Notes: generated by a model not told the origin, from the letters alone. 64,000 nt of DNA from Jacaranda mimosifolia (GCA_018894105.1 CM032121.1:6180507-6244506); one strand, 5' to 3'. Positions 24,978 to 39,100 are shown, counted from the stretch's first letter. Numbers and translations are program-made.

Positions 24978-26019
24978 CTATGTTTAAGATGCAGCTTAAT
25001 TGGCCTAGAAAGTTTTTGGAAATTCTTGTGCATTCTGTGGTGAGCAGACCATGGAATTATTCAATTATTGTCATTGCATATTATTATTGAAAGGATTTTC
25101 TTGTTTCTTGGAAGTTTTATGGAAAATCACAGTCAAGCAAAACTCTAAATTAATTAAGAAATTTCGTCTTTCGGCCTCTTATTTTAGAAGAGGAATTAAA
25201 AACAAAAGGAAAAGGATAAGACATGGTAATCCATTATTATGTGCACAAAGCAATACTTCATGGATAGTCATGCAAACCCGACTGACTCCTGTATCCTTAT
25301 TCTCTCTCTCCTTTTTTTTCTTCTATTTTTTTTTTCCTTCCATTTTTACGATTTTTTTTTTGTCTGCAATTGAATCTATTAAGTTGGAAAGAATTTAGAA
25401 CACACACACCTTGTCTGCATAATAGTTGACGAAATTTTTGCCATTATCAAAGCATCAGGTAAGGTTTGTTAATTTTGTTTACTTTTAAGGATTTTGTTGA
25501 CGAAAGAAATATGGTAAGGAAAAGGAAAATAAAATATAAAAAAAATATATAAAATTTCAAGTTTGTTTTGCGGTTTAAGGTAAATAATAAGGAAAGAAAT
25601 GGAGAAAATTGAGATAATGAACGAGTCTGAAATATATATATCTCTCTATTTTTTTCATCATTTTGTGAGGAAAATCAATATCTTCTATTATAGTATATTT
25701 TTCATGAGATTTTCTTTTCATTAGTATTTTTCCTATCAAACAATCAACATTGTTTTTCTTAACATATTCTTTCCTTTTTTCATCAAAATTATTGCACTAA
25801 TACAATATAAAGGTAAATTACAACAAAAGCATTCTATTATTATGGAATCACAATAATTCCTTTAAAATCTCAAATAATTTCTTATCATTTTAAACATCAC
25901 CCCTTTTTAAATAATTTGTTAAATTTGACCTAATTTAATCATAACTTGTCAGATACACCATTAAATATCTGGAAGCAAAATGTCCGGACAAAAACAATGA
26001 TCAAATTGGAAGGTGCTAA
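24978..26019. repeat. 5' flank of pseudogene E
   Basis: Paralogous to the upstream DNA of copies B and C and continuing, after the solo LTR, at 29982. It provides the empty-site comparison for that LTR. No gene seen; plus-strand frames at 24767-25398 are antisense to exon 1 or lie in flank DNA. Confidence 0.6.
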
Positions 26020-29000
26020 TGTAACACCTCGAATTTCAAAATCTTAAAATATAATAAAATGTAAAATCGATAAGTTGGGATAGATTAATTTTGAATTAGA
26101 TTCAACTAAAGTCTAGAAATATATATTTACGATCAATGGATTAAATTGTAAAGAAGAGAAGGACTTGATTGTTTAAAATTATAAAGTTCAGGGGTAAAAA
26201 GGTGAGGAAATTAAGAACTTAAGGATTTCAAAATAGATAAAAAAAAAAAAAAGGCCTTAATGTTAAGGGCCAAAATGGAAAAAACTAAAACCTTCAAGGA
26301 TTACAATAAAAGTGGTGAGGCTGAATGGAAAGGCAGTTCACGGGTAAGATTGAAAGCGGTGGCAAACCATCGGGACTGGAGTGTAAATAAGCAAAAGATG
26401 GTTTATATATATATACCTAAAGGCCTCTAATTTTGTTTAATTCTCAAAAGATAGCCCAGTTCTTCTTCAAGCTCGAAATCTCCACGCTACAACTCAAAAC
26501 TTGAAACCAAACCAATGGTTTCACTCTCCTCATCATGCTGAACACAATCATACCAAATAATCTTAGAAACAACTAGTAAAAGGGGAGAAACAAAGTGGCC
26601 GATAGTGAAGGTGGGCAGAGCTAATGGATTGTCGTGTTTTGATGATTGAAACCCAAAATTGATAGGTAGGTTGTGACGGGTTTAATGTGGGGACGCAGTG
26701 GTAGGCTTAAATTGAAATTTGGTGGCCGGAGAAGGGAGAATTGACAGCGAGAAGATGCGACAGCGCTAGGGTTCGCGCGGCGATTTTCGGCCAATTGACC
26801 GACCAAATGATGGCCGTACAAAAAATTAATTTAGGGACTTGATCTAGCTCGACGAGGCACATCTTCCGGTTGTGACAGTATTCAGCTCCAGCAATTATGT
26901 GCAGTGGTCGATGGTGGCAGCACAGCAGCAGTAGAGGCGCTCTAGTGATAGTAGATAGAAACATATTTTAAGCCTAATCAAACTACTATCGAGCTTTGAT
27001 TGGGGCCTTGACTTGGCCCAATTTGGGTAAAAGTCCTTTAATCGAATTTTGTTCGATTAATTTCCTAAATTTCAATCGAATTGTGTTATGAGATTAAGAC
27101 ATCAAGTGATTAATCTAGATTAAAGATTTAACAAAGTAGTTCTGAAAATTTTATGTTGAGATTTCTTTGGAACAACTGAGTCAAGGGGAAATTCGGATTT
27201 TAATTAGAAATACTCAAATGATTACCTAAGAGACTATGTGTCAATGTTGACTGAATTGAAAATATGTCGACTCAAATTTAAAAGATTTGATCTTGTAGGT
27301 ATTAAACTAAGGATTGGATTTAGGAGTTTACGTAATAATTGACAAGTCTCTTAAAATGAAACCTATATAAAAAAATGTAACCTCAGTAGACCCAATTATG
27401 AATTAATCTGATGCTTTGAAGAACAATAAGTTAACTTAAATATTCAAGCTAACAAATTGTAAGAATTAGGTCTATGAATAGAATTTAAATAAATAGGTTA
27501 TTCCCGAACAGTGTAACTTAAGAATGAGGGAATATAATCATAATATGAACTAAGGCTGTTAAATTATGATTTAACCTAAGTTACAAATTAATTTCATAAT
27601 TATTATAATGTTAAACCTAATCGACTCGGACGGATACTATTAGGACCTTAAGTAAGATTTTAACAATTTGTTTACTGACTCGTCGAGTTAAGGGCAGTAA
27701 TATATGATTGCCTTAAACATCTAAATGAATATGGAACTTGATAAGGACATTTAAGTGCATTAAGAATTATAATTTAGAAATCAAAACAATGTTGGTTTAG
27801 GTCATTTTATTCTAAACTTTGAATTAGTTGGAAACAAAGGCATGGACTCTCTAAACAACTAAGGGTTACCATATCCACCTGTCTTAGGCGCTTAGATATG
27901 AAACAAAAACTAGCAGAATTATGTCAGAATAACCTTAAGTTTGATAAAGACATTAACTATATTTGTACTTAAGATTCAAAGGATTGGTAGGATAATAACT
28001 AATGGTATCTTATGACAGTTCTCGGACTGACTAGGAAGTCAGGACCTGAGCGACCACACAACTAGGAATTTCTCTACATTTGTCAGATGAGTTTATATTC
28101 AGTAGTATGAGATTTCCTTGCTAGGAAAAGAACATATATACTTGTTAAAATATCCTGGTCGCTTGATTCATTTTAATCTATGTGTTGAAAATAGTACTCC
28201 ACATCACCCTTTAATATTGAGCACTTATGTTGATATTTATTGATATCGTTTTATTTGAAATTGACAATTGTATTGAGGGAGCTAAAAAGTGATTTCGAAT
28301 TATATGTTTTGCTGGCATGTCTAACTTAATAACAGCCTAGGCTGAATCAATGATTACATGCTTAACATGGCGATTTGAAGCACTTAGTAAGATGCTATTG
28401 AACACACTCAATAATAACAATGATTATACTTAATACCCTTAGGGTGGGCCCTGGGATTAGCTAAGAAAGACCACTGGGCAGAATGGACCAACGGTGATAA
28501 ATCTTTCAGTTGATACCCGTGTGCGATGCACATATAATCCCTGCTTGTAAACCAACTGGAGGCAGCCGTCTAGAGAGGGATAAGGCATGTGGCTAGCCAT
28601 GCCTACCGTATGTTTGTAAGTATCCGAGCCGATCACTCAAAACTTGGAGGGATAAGGATTTTCATGTTTCCAAAAGTGGAGTAATAAGGTAGGAGAACCA
28701 CCAACAGCTGTTACTTGAAAACATTTGCTAAATTGTAATTGGTTAATTCCTCAGCTTGATGTTTATGTACTGAAACTCAAAAATTTGTGAAGTCTCATCA
28801 TTGGTATGGGAATGTGGTGAGATGGATCACCAAAAATTTTGATTAAAAATATTCTCTCACGACTGCTAGAAATTTTAATGCTTCTACTTATTTTGTATAT
28901 AATATTTGAGAAATTATTACTCTGTTATTATTGCTAAACTATCTCACTAAGTATTCAGACTTATGTTGTTTTATTGTTATTTTTCATTCTTTACCCCAAA

Positions 29001-29981
29001 TAAGAATGAGTGATGAAGATATACTAACCCAGGTGATACATAAAGTAATGAATGTGATACAAGTGTTAAGCGTGATTCGTGATATTTCAGTTTATAGTTG
29101 TACCTTTTTTGGAGGCTTGTTGTAGAAATTAAATACTTTGAATTTTTGAGAAATGTATTTTATGTTATTCAGAAGACTTGTGGTATAGAGTGGGTAGCAC
29201 CTTGTACGGGAGTAGGCACCTCCCGATCGGGGCATTACAGAGGGAGCGAGATACGGCATGCGGCTAGCAATCTCTAATAAATAATTAAATATCCGAGCCG
29301 ATAACTCGAAACTTGGAGGAATAAGAGCTTCCATGTTTTCAAAAGTGGAGTGACAAGCTAGGAGAACTACCAACCGCAAAATTATGAAAGTAATTGATAT
29401 GTTAGATACTTATGCTTTGAAATTCGAACATTTGATAAAATAAAATAAAATCAAGTAATTGTTCAAATGACATGCAACCCCTTTTGGGTCGTAATTAAGA
29501 TTTAATCCTTAGTGAGAGACAATGAATTTTGTGAAGTCTTATCACTGGTATGGGATGGTGGTGAGATAGATCACCTAAAATTTTTAATTACAACCTTTTC
29601 TCACGACTTCTAAAAATTTTAATGTTTCTACTTATTTTCTATATGTTATTTGAGAAATTATCACTCTTTTGTTGTTGCTAGGCTATCTCACTAAGTCATT
29701 TGGACTTACATTGTTTTATTGTTATTTTTTGTTCTTTACCCCAGATAAGAATGAGTGACGAAGATATACTAACACAGGAGATATATAAGGTAATGAGGGT
29801 GATAGAAGTGTTAAGTGTAATTCATGATATTTCAGTTTATAGTTGTACCTTTGTTGGAGGTTTGTTGTAAAAATTAAATACTTTGGATTTTTAAAAATAT
29901 ATTTTCTATTATTTAGAAGACTTGTGGTATAGATGGGTGTGCCTCATACGGGAGCAGGCACCTCCCAGTCGGGGCGTTACA
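26020..29981. mobile_element. Solo LTR of about 3.96 kb with internal duplication
   Basis: Starts TGTAACACCTCG and ends GGGGCGTTACA, flanked by the perfect 5-bp target duplication GCTAA (26015-26019 and 29982-29986). The paralogous flanks of copies B and C lack it. The 3' third is tandemly duplicated: about 28575-29239 (ending GGGGCATTACA) and about 29240-29981 share blocks such as TATCCGAGCCGAT and AAAAGTGGAGT. No retroviral-type protein frame is present. The ends suggest a Gypsy-type LTR; the family is not identified. The 2862-5773 element has the same termini. Confidence 0.85.
28575..29981. repeat. Tandem duplication inside the solo LTR
   Basis: Two diverged units of roughly 665 and 742 bp, each ending in a GGGGC(A/G)TTACA terminus. 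Shared landmarks are ATCCGAGCCGAT, CTTGGAGG, the GAATGAGTGA(T/C)GAAGATATACTAA block and CCTCCC(G/A)(A/G)TCGGGGC. The second unit carries an extra stretch of about 80 bp near 29390-29520. Confidence 0.75.
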
Positions 29982-30289
29982 GCTAAGAACTTATAAATAG
30001 TCTCACTGAGCTTGTTGCACTCGGATCCATTCCCCTAATGTCTACATTAATTTCTCAACTCCCCCTCAAGCTTCCACATAGATATATATCATGCTTGGAT
30101 GTAATGTGTCCCGTTGTAGGATTAAGTAAGGTGACGAGAGTTGATTTAAAAAATTCTTGCTATGCTCCATAGATGTTCATATGAATTTTTTTATAGGTAT
30201 GCAGTTATATATACTATATTTATTTTTCTCTACATATTTCCTCTTATGTCGAGCATTTTGAGGTTTTCAAATAGCAAAATCCCTACTAC
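29982..30289. repeat. 5' flank of pseudogene E, continued
   Basis: Continues the paralogous flank interrupted by the solo LTR (TATACTATATTTATTTTTCT, then CGAGCATTTTGAGG, shared with copies B and C). No gene. Confidence 0.55.
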
Positions 30290-31745
30290 TCTCACCTATA
30301 TGATTCTGGACATAAGTTTGAATTACTAAGACCAGTAACTCGAATCCCAATCCAATCCTTTGATTAGGAAAATACTTCTTTGACCCATATCTCTTTTATT
30401 ATAGACTTTGATACAAACTCTTCATCTATTTAGATATTAAACTCTAGTTTCTATGGTAAGACTCCAAGAGACTCGCAAAAAAATAATTCAGCAATATGAC
30501 CCCAAGGTGCTCTCAGAGAGATACCTAAAAGGGAGACTGCAAGGAGCAAGATGATACAATTTGGTAGAAGATCCAAGGGGTCCTCATAATAACATCTTGC
30601 GGGAGACCTCAAGGGGTCCTCTGCGAAACATCTCTATAAGAGACCTAAGAGGCTCCCAAAATGATTTCTTTGCAAGAGATCCTAGGGGGTCCCCAGAGCA
30701 ATTTAACCCCGCATGAGATCATAAGAGATCCATAGGGTGTAACGCTGCAAAAATGCTCTAAGTTATACACGAGGCGTAAAACTCCAGAAAAAAACTTTAA
30801 GTCATTCGTAAAGTGTAAAACTACATTAGCTAACCCTCGCTATGGGACAACTTCCACATACCCGTGCTCAACCAACCCCAATGCGGCGAGCAACTCGGTG
30901 GCAGAGCTGCCCGACTGAGCCTTAGAGTGGGTGGTCATTGGCCCCTCAAGAAGGTGCCCTATAGTCAATCTCTCCTTGAATAACCCATAAATAAGAACAG
31001 GTAACTCCTTGGTTGTCCACAATAACGAACGGGCGACCAACCTATTGTTGCCTCCTCTAACACCTATAACAAATGAGTAGCCTCCATAAAAATTCTAAGT
31101 TGTTTGCTGAAAATGAAGCTCCACCAACGATCTTAAGGGATCTCTAGAGCCCAAAGTAGTATGAAAAAATTCTAAGTCATTCGTTGAGCTCAAAGTGTCG
31201 TCAGAGCTCTACAAAAAAAATCGAGTTGCGATCCTAAGGGATCTCTATAGCGTAAAGCTTCACGAAAAAAATTCAAGTAATTTGTTAAGTGTGAAGCTTC
31301 CCAAAAAAATGTTAGGTCGTTATCAAAGTGTAAAGCTTGGCCGGAGATCATAAGGGATCTTTATAGCATAAAACTCTATGAGAAACTTTAAGTCATTTGC
31401 GAAGCACAAAGCTCCAAAAAGAAAATCCTAGTTAGTTACAAAGCAAAGCTTCGCAAGAAGATCCTAAGTAATATCTAGAACATGAAGCTTTGCTAAAGAT
31501 TCTAAAGTATTGTTGGAGTGTGAAACCCTTTCGAAGACCCTAAAACGACCTTTGGAGCACAACTTAGACGACCCACCCAACAAGCAGACACCCCCATGGG
31601 AAATTGCCCCTGGTTAGATGTCCTTTGAGTGATCGCTCATTTCGGTCGCCTAGGGACGTCCAAATAGAGCTCTTGATCGGTTGATGCCAAATGATAGTCT
31701 TCTATCTACTATCACTATCCTACACTTAGTTTCGATGTGCTACTC
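30290..31745. repeat. Unclassified repeat module, copy 2 (complete?)
   Basis: Homologue of 21205-22660 with the same order of blocks: gagacc/aagggg units, CCCCTCAAGA-GGTGCCCTATAGT, then degenerate units around AAGCTTCGCAAAAA and TTCTAAGTCATT. It lies between flank blocks that are adjacent in copy C (GAGCATTTTGAGG and AGGAACCTCAAGACAAGT), which defines its approximate limits. No terminal inverted repeats, target duplication or protein recognised. Confidence 0.5.
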
Positions 31746-31969
31746 TGATTAGAATCCCGCTCTTCTTTTTTTTATATATTAAAGAAACCTCAAGACAAGT
31801 GAATACACAGTTGCTAAATGAGCACCAAAAGAGTTAGAAGGAAATAGAGATGCCAGATCACACTAACAACTTGTTCTGACACAATTGATGAAAAACTTCC
31901 AAGGGATGAAAGAAACAATACGGCCTAGGTTCTTGTATAACATGAATTAAGATCACTGAGAGCACGAGC

Positions 31970-33511
31970 TAGGGGTGTTAAAAAGAAAAATTAAAATCGA
32001 CTAAAAATAAAAAAAATCGAACCGAACTGAAGTAATTTTGGTATGGTTTTTGATTTTGTATTTCAAAAAATTTTGGCATTCTGTTCGATCCGATTTTTTT
32101 ACTCAATTAACTAAAACCCAATTGAAGACCCATTTTTGGTTCAATCAAATTGAACCAAAACCAGTTTTTATTTTTTTTTATGTACAAAATTTTATTATTC
32201 AAGTGCTAGCAGTTTTAGTGAATTTTATAGTTTTTATTAAGTTTTTTAAGTCTAAGATAAATAAATATAATTTTTCAAATAATGTAAGTGTTAATGTATT
32301 TTTAAGTTTTTGGGATAAATGAAAGGAGAAATTTTTTATAAGGTAGAATAATTGAGGAAAAAAAAAAGAAGTAAAATTGGAGAAGAGAAAATAAAACTAC
32401 ATTTTCATTGTTTTTTAACATAAAATTGATTTTATCATCTTATACAAAATATATCAAAATAGTTGTTAGAAGTCCTAAGTTTTATAAAAAGCATAGATAA
32501 AAACATATGATATAAATTAAAAAAATGAATAATTATGATACAATGATTCAATGAGAACAAAAATGGTAGTTTTTCTAAACTCAAACCATATAAATGCATA
32601 ATTTTCTTAATATACAAATTAATACACGTTATATATAAAAAAAATTAAATGATTAAGATTTAAAGAGGAAAAAATGTGATATAAAAAGAAAATTAAAATT
32701 TCTACTTTAATTATTTAATTAAATTTATATGTATGGTGTATTGACGAGTAAAATAGAAATTTCAATTTAAATTGCAAATCAATGGGTTGAATCATATATT
32801 CCTTTTTCTGTAACAGTAGTTACATTGCATCTGTTGGCCAATAAAAATTTTACTATACTATTATAAAAAGAAAGACTATTTTATATCTAAAATGAAAGTT
32901 ATTTTTGTTCTTTCTAATAATTTGTCCTTTTAATTATTTCAATAACAAAAATTAAGAATGTAGTTTGAAGAATAAATGGGAGAATTTAGTATAAAAAAGC
33001 TAATTTGGATAACAGTTTATCCGTATTTCAAATTTATCCTTTAAATTATCATTTAAAAATGATCATTCAATAAGGTCACAATTGTATTTTTTACAAAATT
33101 TACAAATCCACAATCCATATTATGATGTGTGTATTGAAATTTTTATAATATTTTAATAAGGCACACTCAGTATGTGTACTAAAATTTTATAACATAAAAT
33201 AAATAAAATATTTATTTATCTTCTTAATTAGATCTATTATAATTTTTAATATTTTAAATGTATTTGTTTAGAAAAAGTAATCCAATTCAAAATTTTCACC
33301 TAAAAATCAATATTCTTTTTATCAAACTTGCTTTTATCAAATAAACTTTTGAGTACAAAAAAAAATAAGTAATTCAATTCAAATTTTTTACTTAAAATCA
33401 AAAAAAAATTATCAAATAAACTTTTATCGCATTATCAAATTTTTTTTAGAAAAGAACCTTAAATCGATTTGGTTTCGGTTCGATCAGTTATAACCAAACG
33501 CACAACCATAA
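31970..33511. mobile_element. hAT-like non-autonomous element, copy 2
   Basis: A 1542-bp insertion flanked by CACGAGC (31963-31969 and 33512-33518; an 8-bp duplication with one mismatch if extended). Starts TAGGGGTGTTAAAAAG. Subterminal stretches contain GAACCGAAC and GGTTTCGGTTCG. It matches copy 1 (13135-14484) in reverse orientation. The 5' flank of copy C at about 43745-43785 shows the region without the element. No transposase frame. Confidence 0.7.
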
Positions 33512-34935
33512 CACGAGCCACGCTTGCAAAGAGCACGAGTAACAAGTAAAGCACAAATTTTTGTTATAATAAAAAATAACAAAATTAATTAATCAATAAA
33601 TTATTTAATTAATTAACAATTAAATTAACTAAAATTAAATCAAAGTAAATAAATCAAGAAATAAAATAATTTATAATGACAAGGTAAAATTAAAAATAAC
33701 AATCAAGAAAAGAAATCATGGATTCAATTTGAAAAGAGAGGCAATTTCCAATTGAAAGTATGGAGAGCTAAATGAAATCTGTAGAAACCTAATAAGAAAC
33801 TAATATAATTAACAGAAAAGGACTACTCGTTTCACCTTACAAAACCCACTTAAGATAAACCCCATAGTTTAAATGGGTTTAAGTCCACCTAAAATTTAAT
33901 TAGTATAAAAATCAATTTTTATGATAAAAAAGGAAATCTAATGACACATTTTTTAAAACCCAAGTGTTTACACCAGCGCATTTCAGGAGCATAAGCCCAC
34001 TATATGTTCCTTAATTGACAAAAAGAACTAGAAATGCTGTCACATGCAACATCAATAATTAAAATTCAAAACTAATATAGATACCTTCATGCAAATTATA
34101 TTTAAAGTAAAACAATTAAATAATTTTTTTCCTCTTAAATTGGTTATTCAGATTAAATCAAACATCTAACTTACTATTACAAATCAATGGTTTCAGATCA
34201 TTTATTCCATTAAAAAGAAAGATTTTTTTTAGAATTATTCTTATATATGTATTTATATTTATTAACATGTGATCTCTTTTTGTATACTGTTAAAATTTCC
34301 AGATTGAATCTGATTTCTCGGTATTGTGCCTACTCTTGAGTTTGTGGTAGTTAAAAAGGCAATTAATAAAATATATCTAATTTAAAGGAGAAATTTTTTA
34401 TCCAGCTAATGTGGAAACAAATAAATGGAAAAATTAGGTGATGCGGAATATATTATATTGATATGACATAATTTACACTTTTAGTATTTTTATATTCATT
34501 ATATAATTTTTAATTAATAGGATGTTTTAAATGAGAGATGTTCTTAAAATGCTTGAAAATCAATCATAACAAGTACATATATCTGCAGAAATTTATGCCA
34601 CTTAAATCAGTCTGCGTTTATTACAACTAGCAATTTTAATATATTCGATTCATGTGCTAAATTTATAGCATAAAATAAGTAAAGTACTTAATTTTTATAT
34701 GATATTAATATTTTAATAATTTTAATATATTTATATGAATTTTTATATTATAATAATAAAAATATGATAAAATTATAATTCTGGGTTATAAAATAGTGGA
34801 CCAAAGATGATAGATATTACATAGGTTATAGTTATGAGGAGTTCAAAGAAGAAGAAGAAATGAGGGCATTTTAGGCACATTATTCAAAAATATATAAAAG
34901 AGGTAGGTGATTTATTAATAGTATAGATATTACTA
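33512..34935. repeat. 3' flank of copy C, no gene
   Basis: AT-rich DNA paralogous to 46210-47440 (3' flank of copy D), with shared phrases such as CCCACTTAAGATA, TCATGCAAATT-TATTTAAAGTAAAA and TGTATACTGTTAAAATTTC. About 34621-35870 is not matched in B or D and includes the next element. Confidence 0.5.
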
Positions 34936-35857
34936 TGGCTGTCAATGGAACGGATTTTAATCTGAATTCAATTTGAATTCGATCTGATTATTCAGGATTT
35001 TTAATCGATAAAGATTCGATGAATATGATTCAATTAAAAAAGTTCATAATCCAAAATAAATGGAGCAAATATGGATATTACTCGATTCGATCCATTAATA
35101 ATCTGAATTTGAATATATTTAGTATTTTACATAAATAACATTATGCATGTGCATACATAGAGTCCTATGGCAATGCCAAAGTGAATATTTTGATAAAGGG
35201 AGTAATAAACTCCTATGCAATATATCAAATTAGGTGCTTTTCATATAAATTGTTAGATTTCGAGCTTATTTACATCATGATTACACCATTTATTTCTTTA
35301 TTTTTATAACAAAAAATTATGCGGGAAGAATAATGAGAAGGAGCCGAATGTCATGATATGACAAGAATGTAATACAAATCTTGATTTGATCAAAATGAAT
35401 TTTTTTTTATAAAACTTGAGTCTATAATTAGTTGATTGAAAAACAAAGTATAACTATGTATTTATAATGCCAAATAAATACTATTATCAACAACGAAATC
35501 TAAAATGCAATGATCTAGTAAATAAATGTGATTAAATTAAATTCTATTATTGCTTTTAAGTGATCAATAGACTTGAAAATTTATTTATTAATCTGTTGTG
35601 TATTTTTTTTAAAGATGACCGTTTTGAATTTGAATTCTACTAAATTTTTAGAAAAATAATAAATATATGATGATTTTGGGAGTATTTGGATTTGGATTTG
35701 GATTTTTTTGGATATCCGACTGTTATTTAGATTCAAATATAGTTATATCAACTACAGATCATATAGGATTTTGGATTGAATTTGAATATAGCATATTACT
35801 TTCATATTCGGATTTGAATCTTGCATGATTTGATTTGAATCCGACCTATTGACAGCA
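34936..35857. mobile_element. hAT-like MITE candidate
   Basis: Ends are TGGCTGTCAATGGAACGG on the left and, inverted, TTGCTGTCAATAGGTCGG on the right. The interior carries many GATTTGAATTCGGAT-like subterminal phrases. The flanks of copies B and D lack it. No convincing target duplication was found, so the edges are approximate. Confidence 0.5.
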
Positions 35858-36195
35858 ACAGATTTCACTACTAAGTATAAGTTGCTGCAAAATTAGGCAT
35901 TGTCACCACCTGTGGCCCAAGCTTTTTCAAATTTTTACCAAAAATAAGCATGGGCCGCCAATACCCAACATTAATAGCAATTTATAAAATAAGAATGACT
36001 TCTGTAATTCAAGATATAATTTATTTTAGGCATTTTCATTGCTTGAAATGAATTTCTTTTTCTCCTTTTCTTGTAAAGAGACCTCAATTTTGACCTCCCT
36101 CCTTTGCTTTTTCTTCATTTTTTTCAATTAATAGAACCTAATTTTGAATCAAGAAGTGACAAATGTTCAGTAAAAGAGATCTTTTATCATATTTT

Positions 36196-39100
36196 TGTTA
36201 ATTTTGCCTTAAAACTTGAGTCACATATGACGAGAAATGAAAGAAACAGAGCCAATCGGAGAGAAGCGATTAAAACTAGCACTAGAGCACACCCCAACAT
36301 GCATTGGCAAGACTCCGCGCATCATTGGCGAGGTGTTGCATGCCAGGGCACACAGCTGGGCAAAACATGGGGCAAATTCATGCATCGCATGCTATGGTGC
36401 GAGCAGGCCGCGCTCTGGCACAGCACATTCTGTGACCACGCGCCCTGGCGCACATGCACGATAAGCTACAATGTTATGCCCAAGGGCAAGAATTGTGCAT
36501 CTTGGAACGAACCATTCTGTCGGGATGCCGAGACATAATGTTGCATGTGTTGGGGTGCAAATCTTGCGGGTCCCAGCGTGTAGCGCAAGGCCCATAGGCC
36601 AAAGACTAAACTCTATTTTTGTAGGTATTTAAGTAGTTTTCTTTCGGGACAATTTGAGACAGACAATACATAAGTGATTCTATACTGCTTTTGAGATAGT
36701 TTCTCAAAAGGGAGTTTAGAACGAGGGTGTTGGGTGTTCTCATAAGAATTGTGGGACTCAAAGTTGTACCTATTACTTTGATTTGAAATCAATAAGATCA
36801 TTTTTTTGTCAAGTAGATTAGGCACTCGCAAAACCACATTAAATCTTATTGTTAATTTTCATTGAATTATCAGCAAGGACGTGACATTTAATGAGTCTGC
36901 TATAATGAAGAAGGTGGAGTAGGCCGAAAGTAGTCAACAGGGACTTAAGGATAAGATGGAGATTAAAATTAATACTCCACTAGTTTTAAAGGGGAAACAG
37001 AAGGTGACAGATGAAACTGACGAAAATTCATTATCACTTAATAAATAGCTGGAAAACAATTCACTACAAAACTATCGTTTGGCTTGCAATAGAGAGAAAA
37101 GGCAGATTAAACCACCACAGCAGTTTGCATATTCAAATCTAGTTGCTTCTACTTTAAGCTGCTGAGGAATTTGCAGGTGATGATCCAGTCACATATAAGG
37201 AGCCCATTTCCCATCCAGATTCTGATAAATAGGCATCAACTATGAGTGAAGAGATGGAGTCTATACACAAAAATAACACATGGGAGCTGTTGATGTACCT
37301 AAAGGACAGAAGATTGTAGGTTGCAAATGGATCTACAAGAAGAAGAAAGGGATTCCCGGGGTTGAGGATGCTAGATATAAGGCGTGATTAGTTGTTAAGG
37401 GTTTTACTCAAAGAGAGGGAGTTGAATTTCATGAAGTGTTCTCTCCAGTTGTAAAACATACTTTCATTCGCATTTTACATGCCATGGTGGCTTTGTTTGA
37501 TATGGAGCTTGAGCATATGGATATTAAAACAGTGTTTCTACATGGTGAGTTGGAGGAACAAGTCCACATAAGCCAACCAGAGAGATTCATTGTTTTCGAG
37601 AAAGAAAATCAAGCATGTCTCTTAAAGAGGTCTTTATATGGCTTGAAGCAGTCTCCTAGGAAGTGGTATAAAAGGTTTGATGTTTTTATTATCAAGATAG
37701 GATATACTAGAAGCACTTACAATTGTTGTGTATATCATAAAAAATGTAGTGATAGCCTTCTCATATATTTTTTTGTTGTACATTGATGATATGTTAATTG
37801 CCTTTAGAAATATATCTAAGATCAATGTTTTAAAAGCTCAGTTAAGTGATGAATTTGAGATGAAGGATTTGCGCAATGCAAAGAAGACATTGGAAATGGA
37901 GATCATCTAGTACAAATATGCAAGATTGTTGTACATATCTCAACAACATTACATTAAGAAAACACTTGAGCGATTTGGGATGGTTAAGTCCAAGCCAGTT
38001 AGTACGCCACTTGCAGCTCATTTTAGGCTCTCATTAGATCTATCACTGAGTACTGAGGAGAAGGTGGAGCACATGTCTAATGTGTCATATGCTAGTGCAG
38101 TGGGTAGCTTGATGTACACTATGGTGTGCACTAGGCCGGATATTTCACATGCAGTCAGTGTTGTGAGCAGGTACATGCACAAGCTAAAAAAGACTTACTA
38201 GCAGGCTATGAAATAGATCATGAGGTATCTCTCAGAGGATATGTAGATAGATGTTTGAAGTATAGTCAATTGAATTCTACTGCTAGAATTATTGGCTATG
38301 TGGATGGGATTATGCTAAAGATTTGGACAGCAAAAGGTCCATGATTGGGTATGTATTTTGTGTTTCGAGTTATACGATTAGTAGGAAGGCAACTTTGCAG
38401 TTATAGTTGCATTGCCCACAACAGAATCTGAGTACATAGCTTTGGTTGAAGGCGTGAAGAAAGGCATTTGACTAAAGGTGCTGATTGAGGATACATGTAT
38501 GGATTCTGATATTACTACCGTATTTTGTGATATTCAAAGTACCATACACTTGTCAAAGAATCAAGCTTTTTATGAGAGAACAAAGCACATTGACGTGAGG
38601 TATCACTTTGTCCGGGATATGGTGTCTTAAGGTATCATTCTAATTGACAAATTTGGGGCTAAGGATAATCCGGTAGACATATTGACTAAGACTATTCTAG
38701 AAATCAAATTCAAGCATTGCTTGGATTTTATTAATGTTTGCAGACTCAGATAAAGGGCCCTTTTGGGGGCAGGGACAAAGAAGATGGATGGTGAATTTCA
38801 AGTTAAGGTGGAGAATTGTTGATTTTGCCTTGAAATTTGAGCCACATATGATGAGAAATGGAATAAACAGAGCGAATTGGTTGAAACGAGCATTGGAGCA
38901 CACCCAATGTTGCGCTAGGGTGCAAGAATTATGCGCACCGTAGCACGGACCATTTTGCCAGGATTGCCGAGATTTGATATTACGCATGTCGAGGCGCAAA
39001 TCTTGCGGGACCCAGCGCAGTGCAAGGCCTATGGGCCAAAGACTCTATTTTCGTAGGTATTTAAGCAGTTTTCTTCCGGGACAATTTGAGACAGACAATA

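Noticed and set aside
36104..36538. A 144-codon plus-strand frame with Cys/His/Trp-rich sequence
   Set aside because: It lies in the left LTR of the decayed copia element and its related sequence in the right LTR is not open. Treated as chance.
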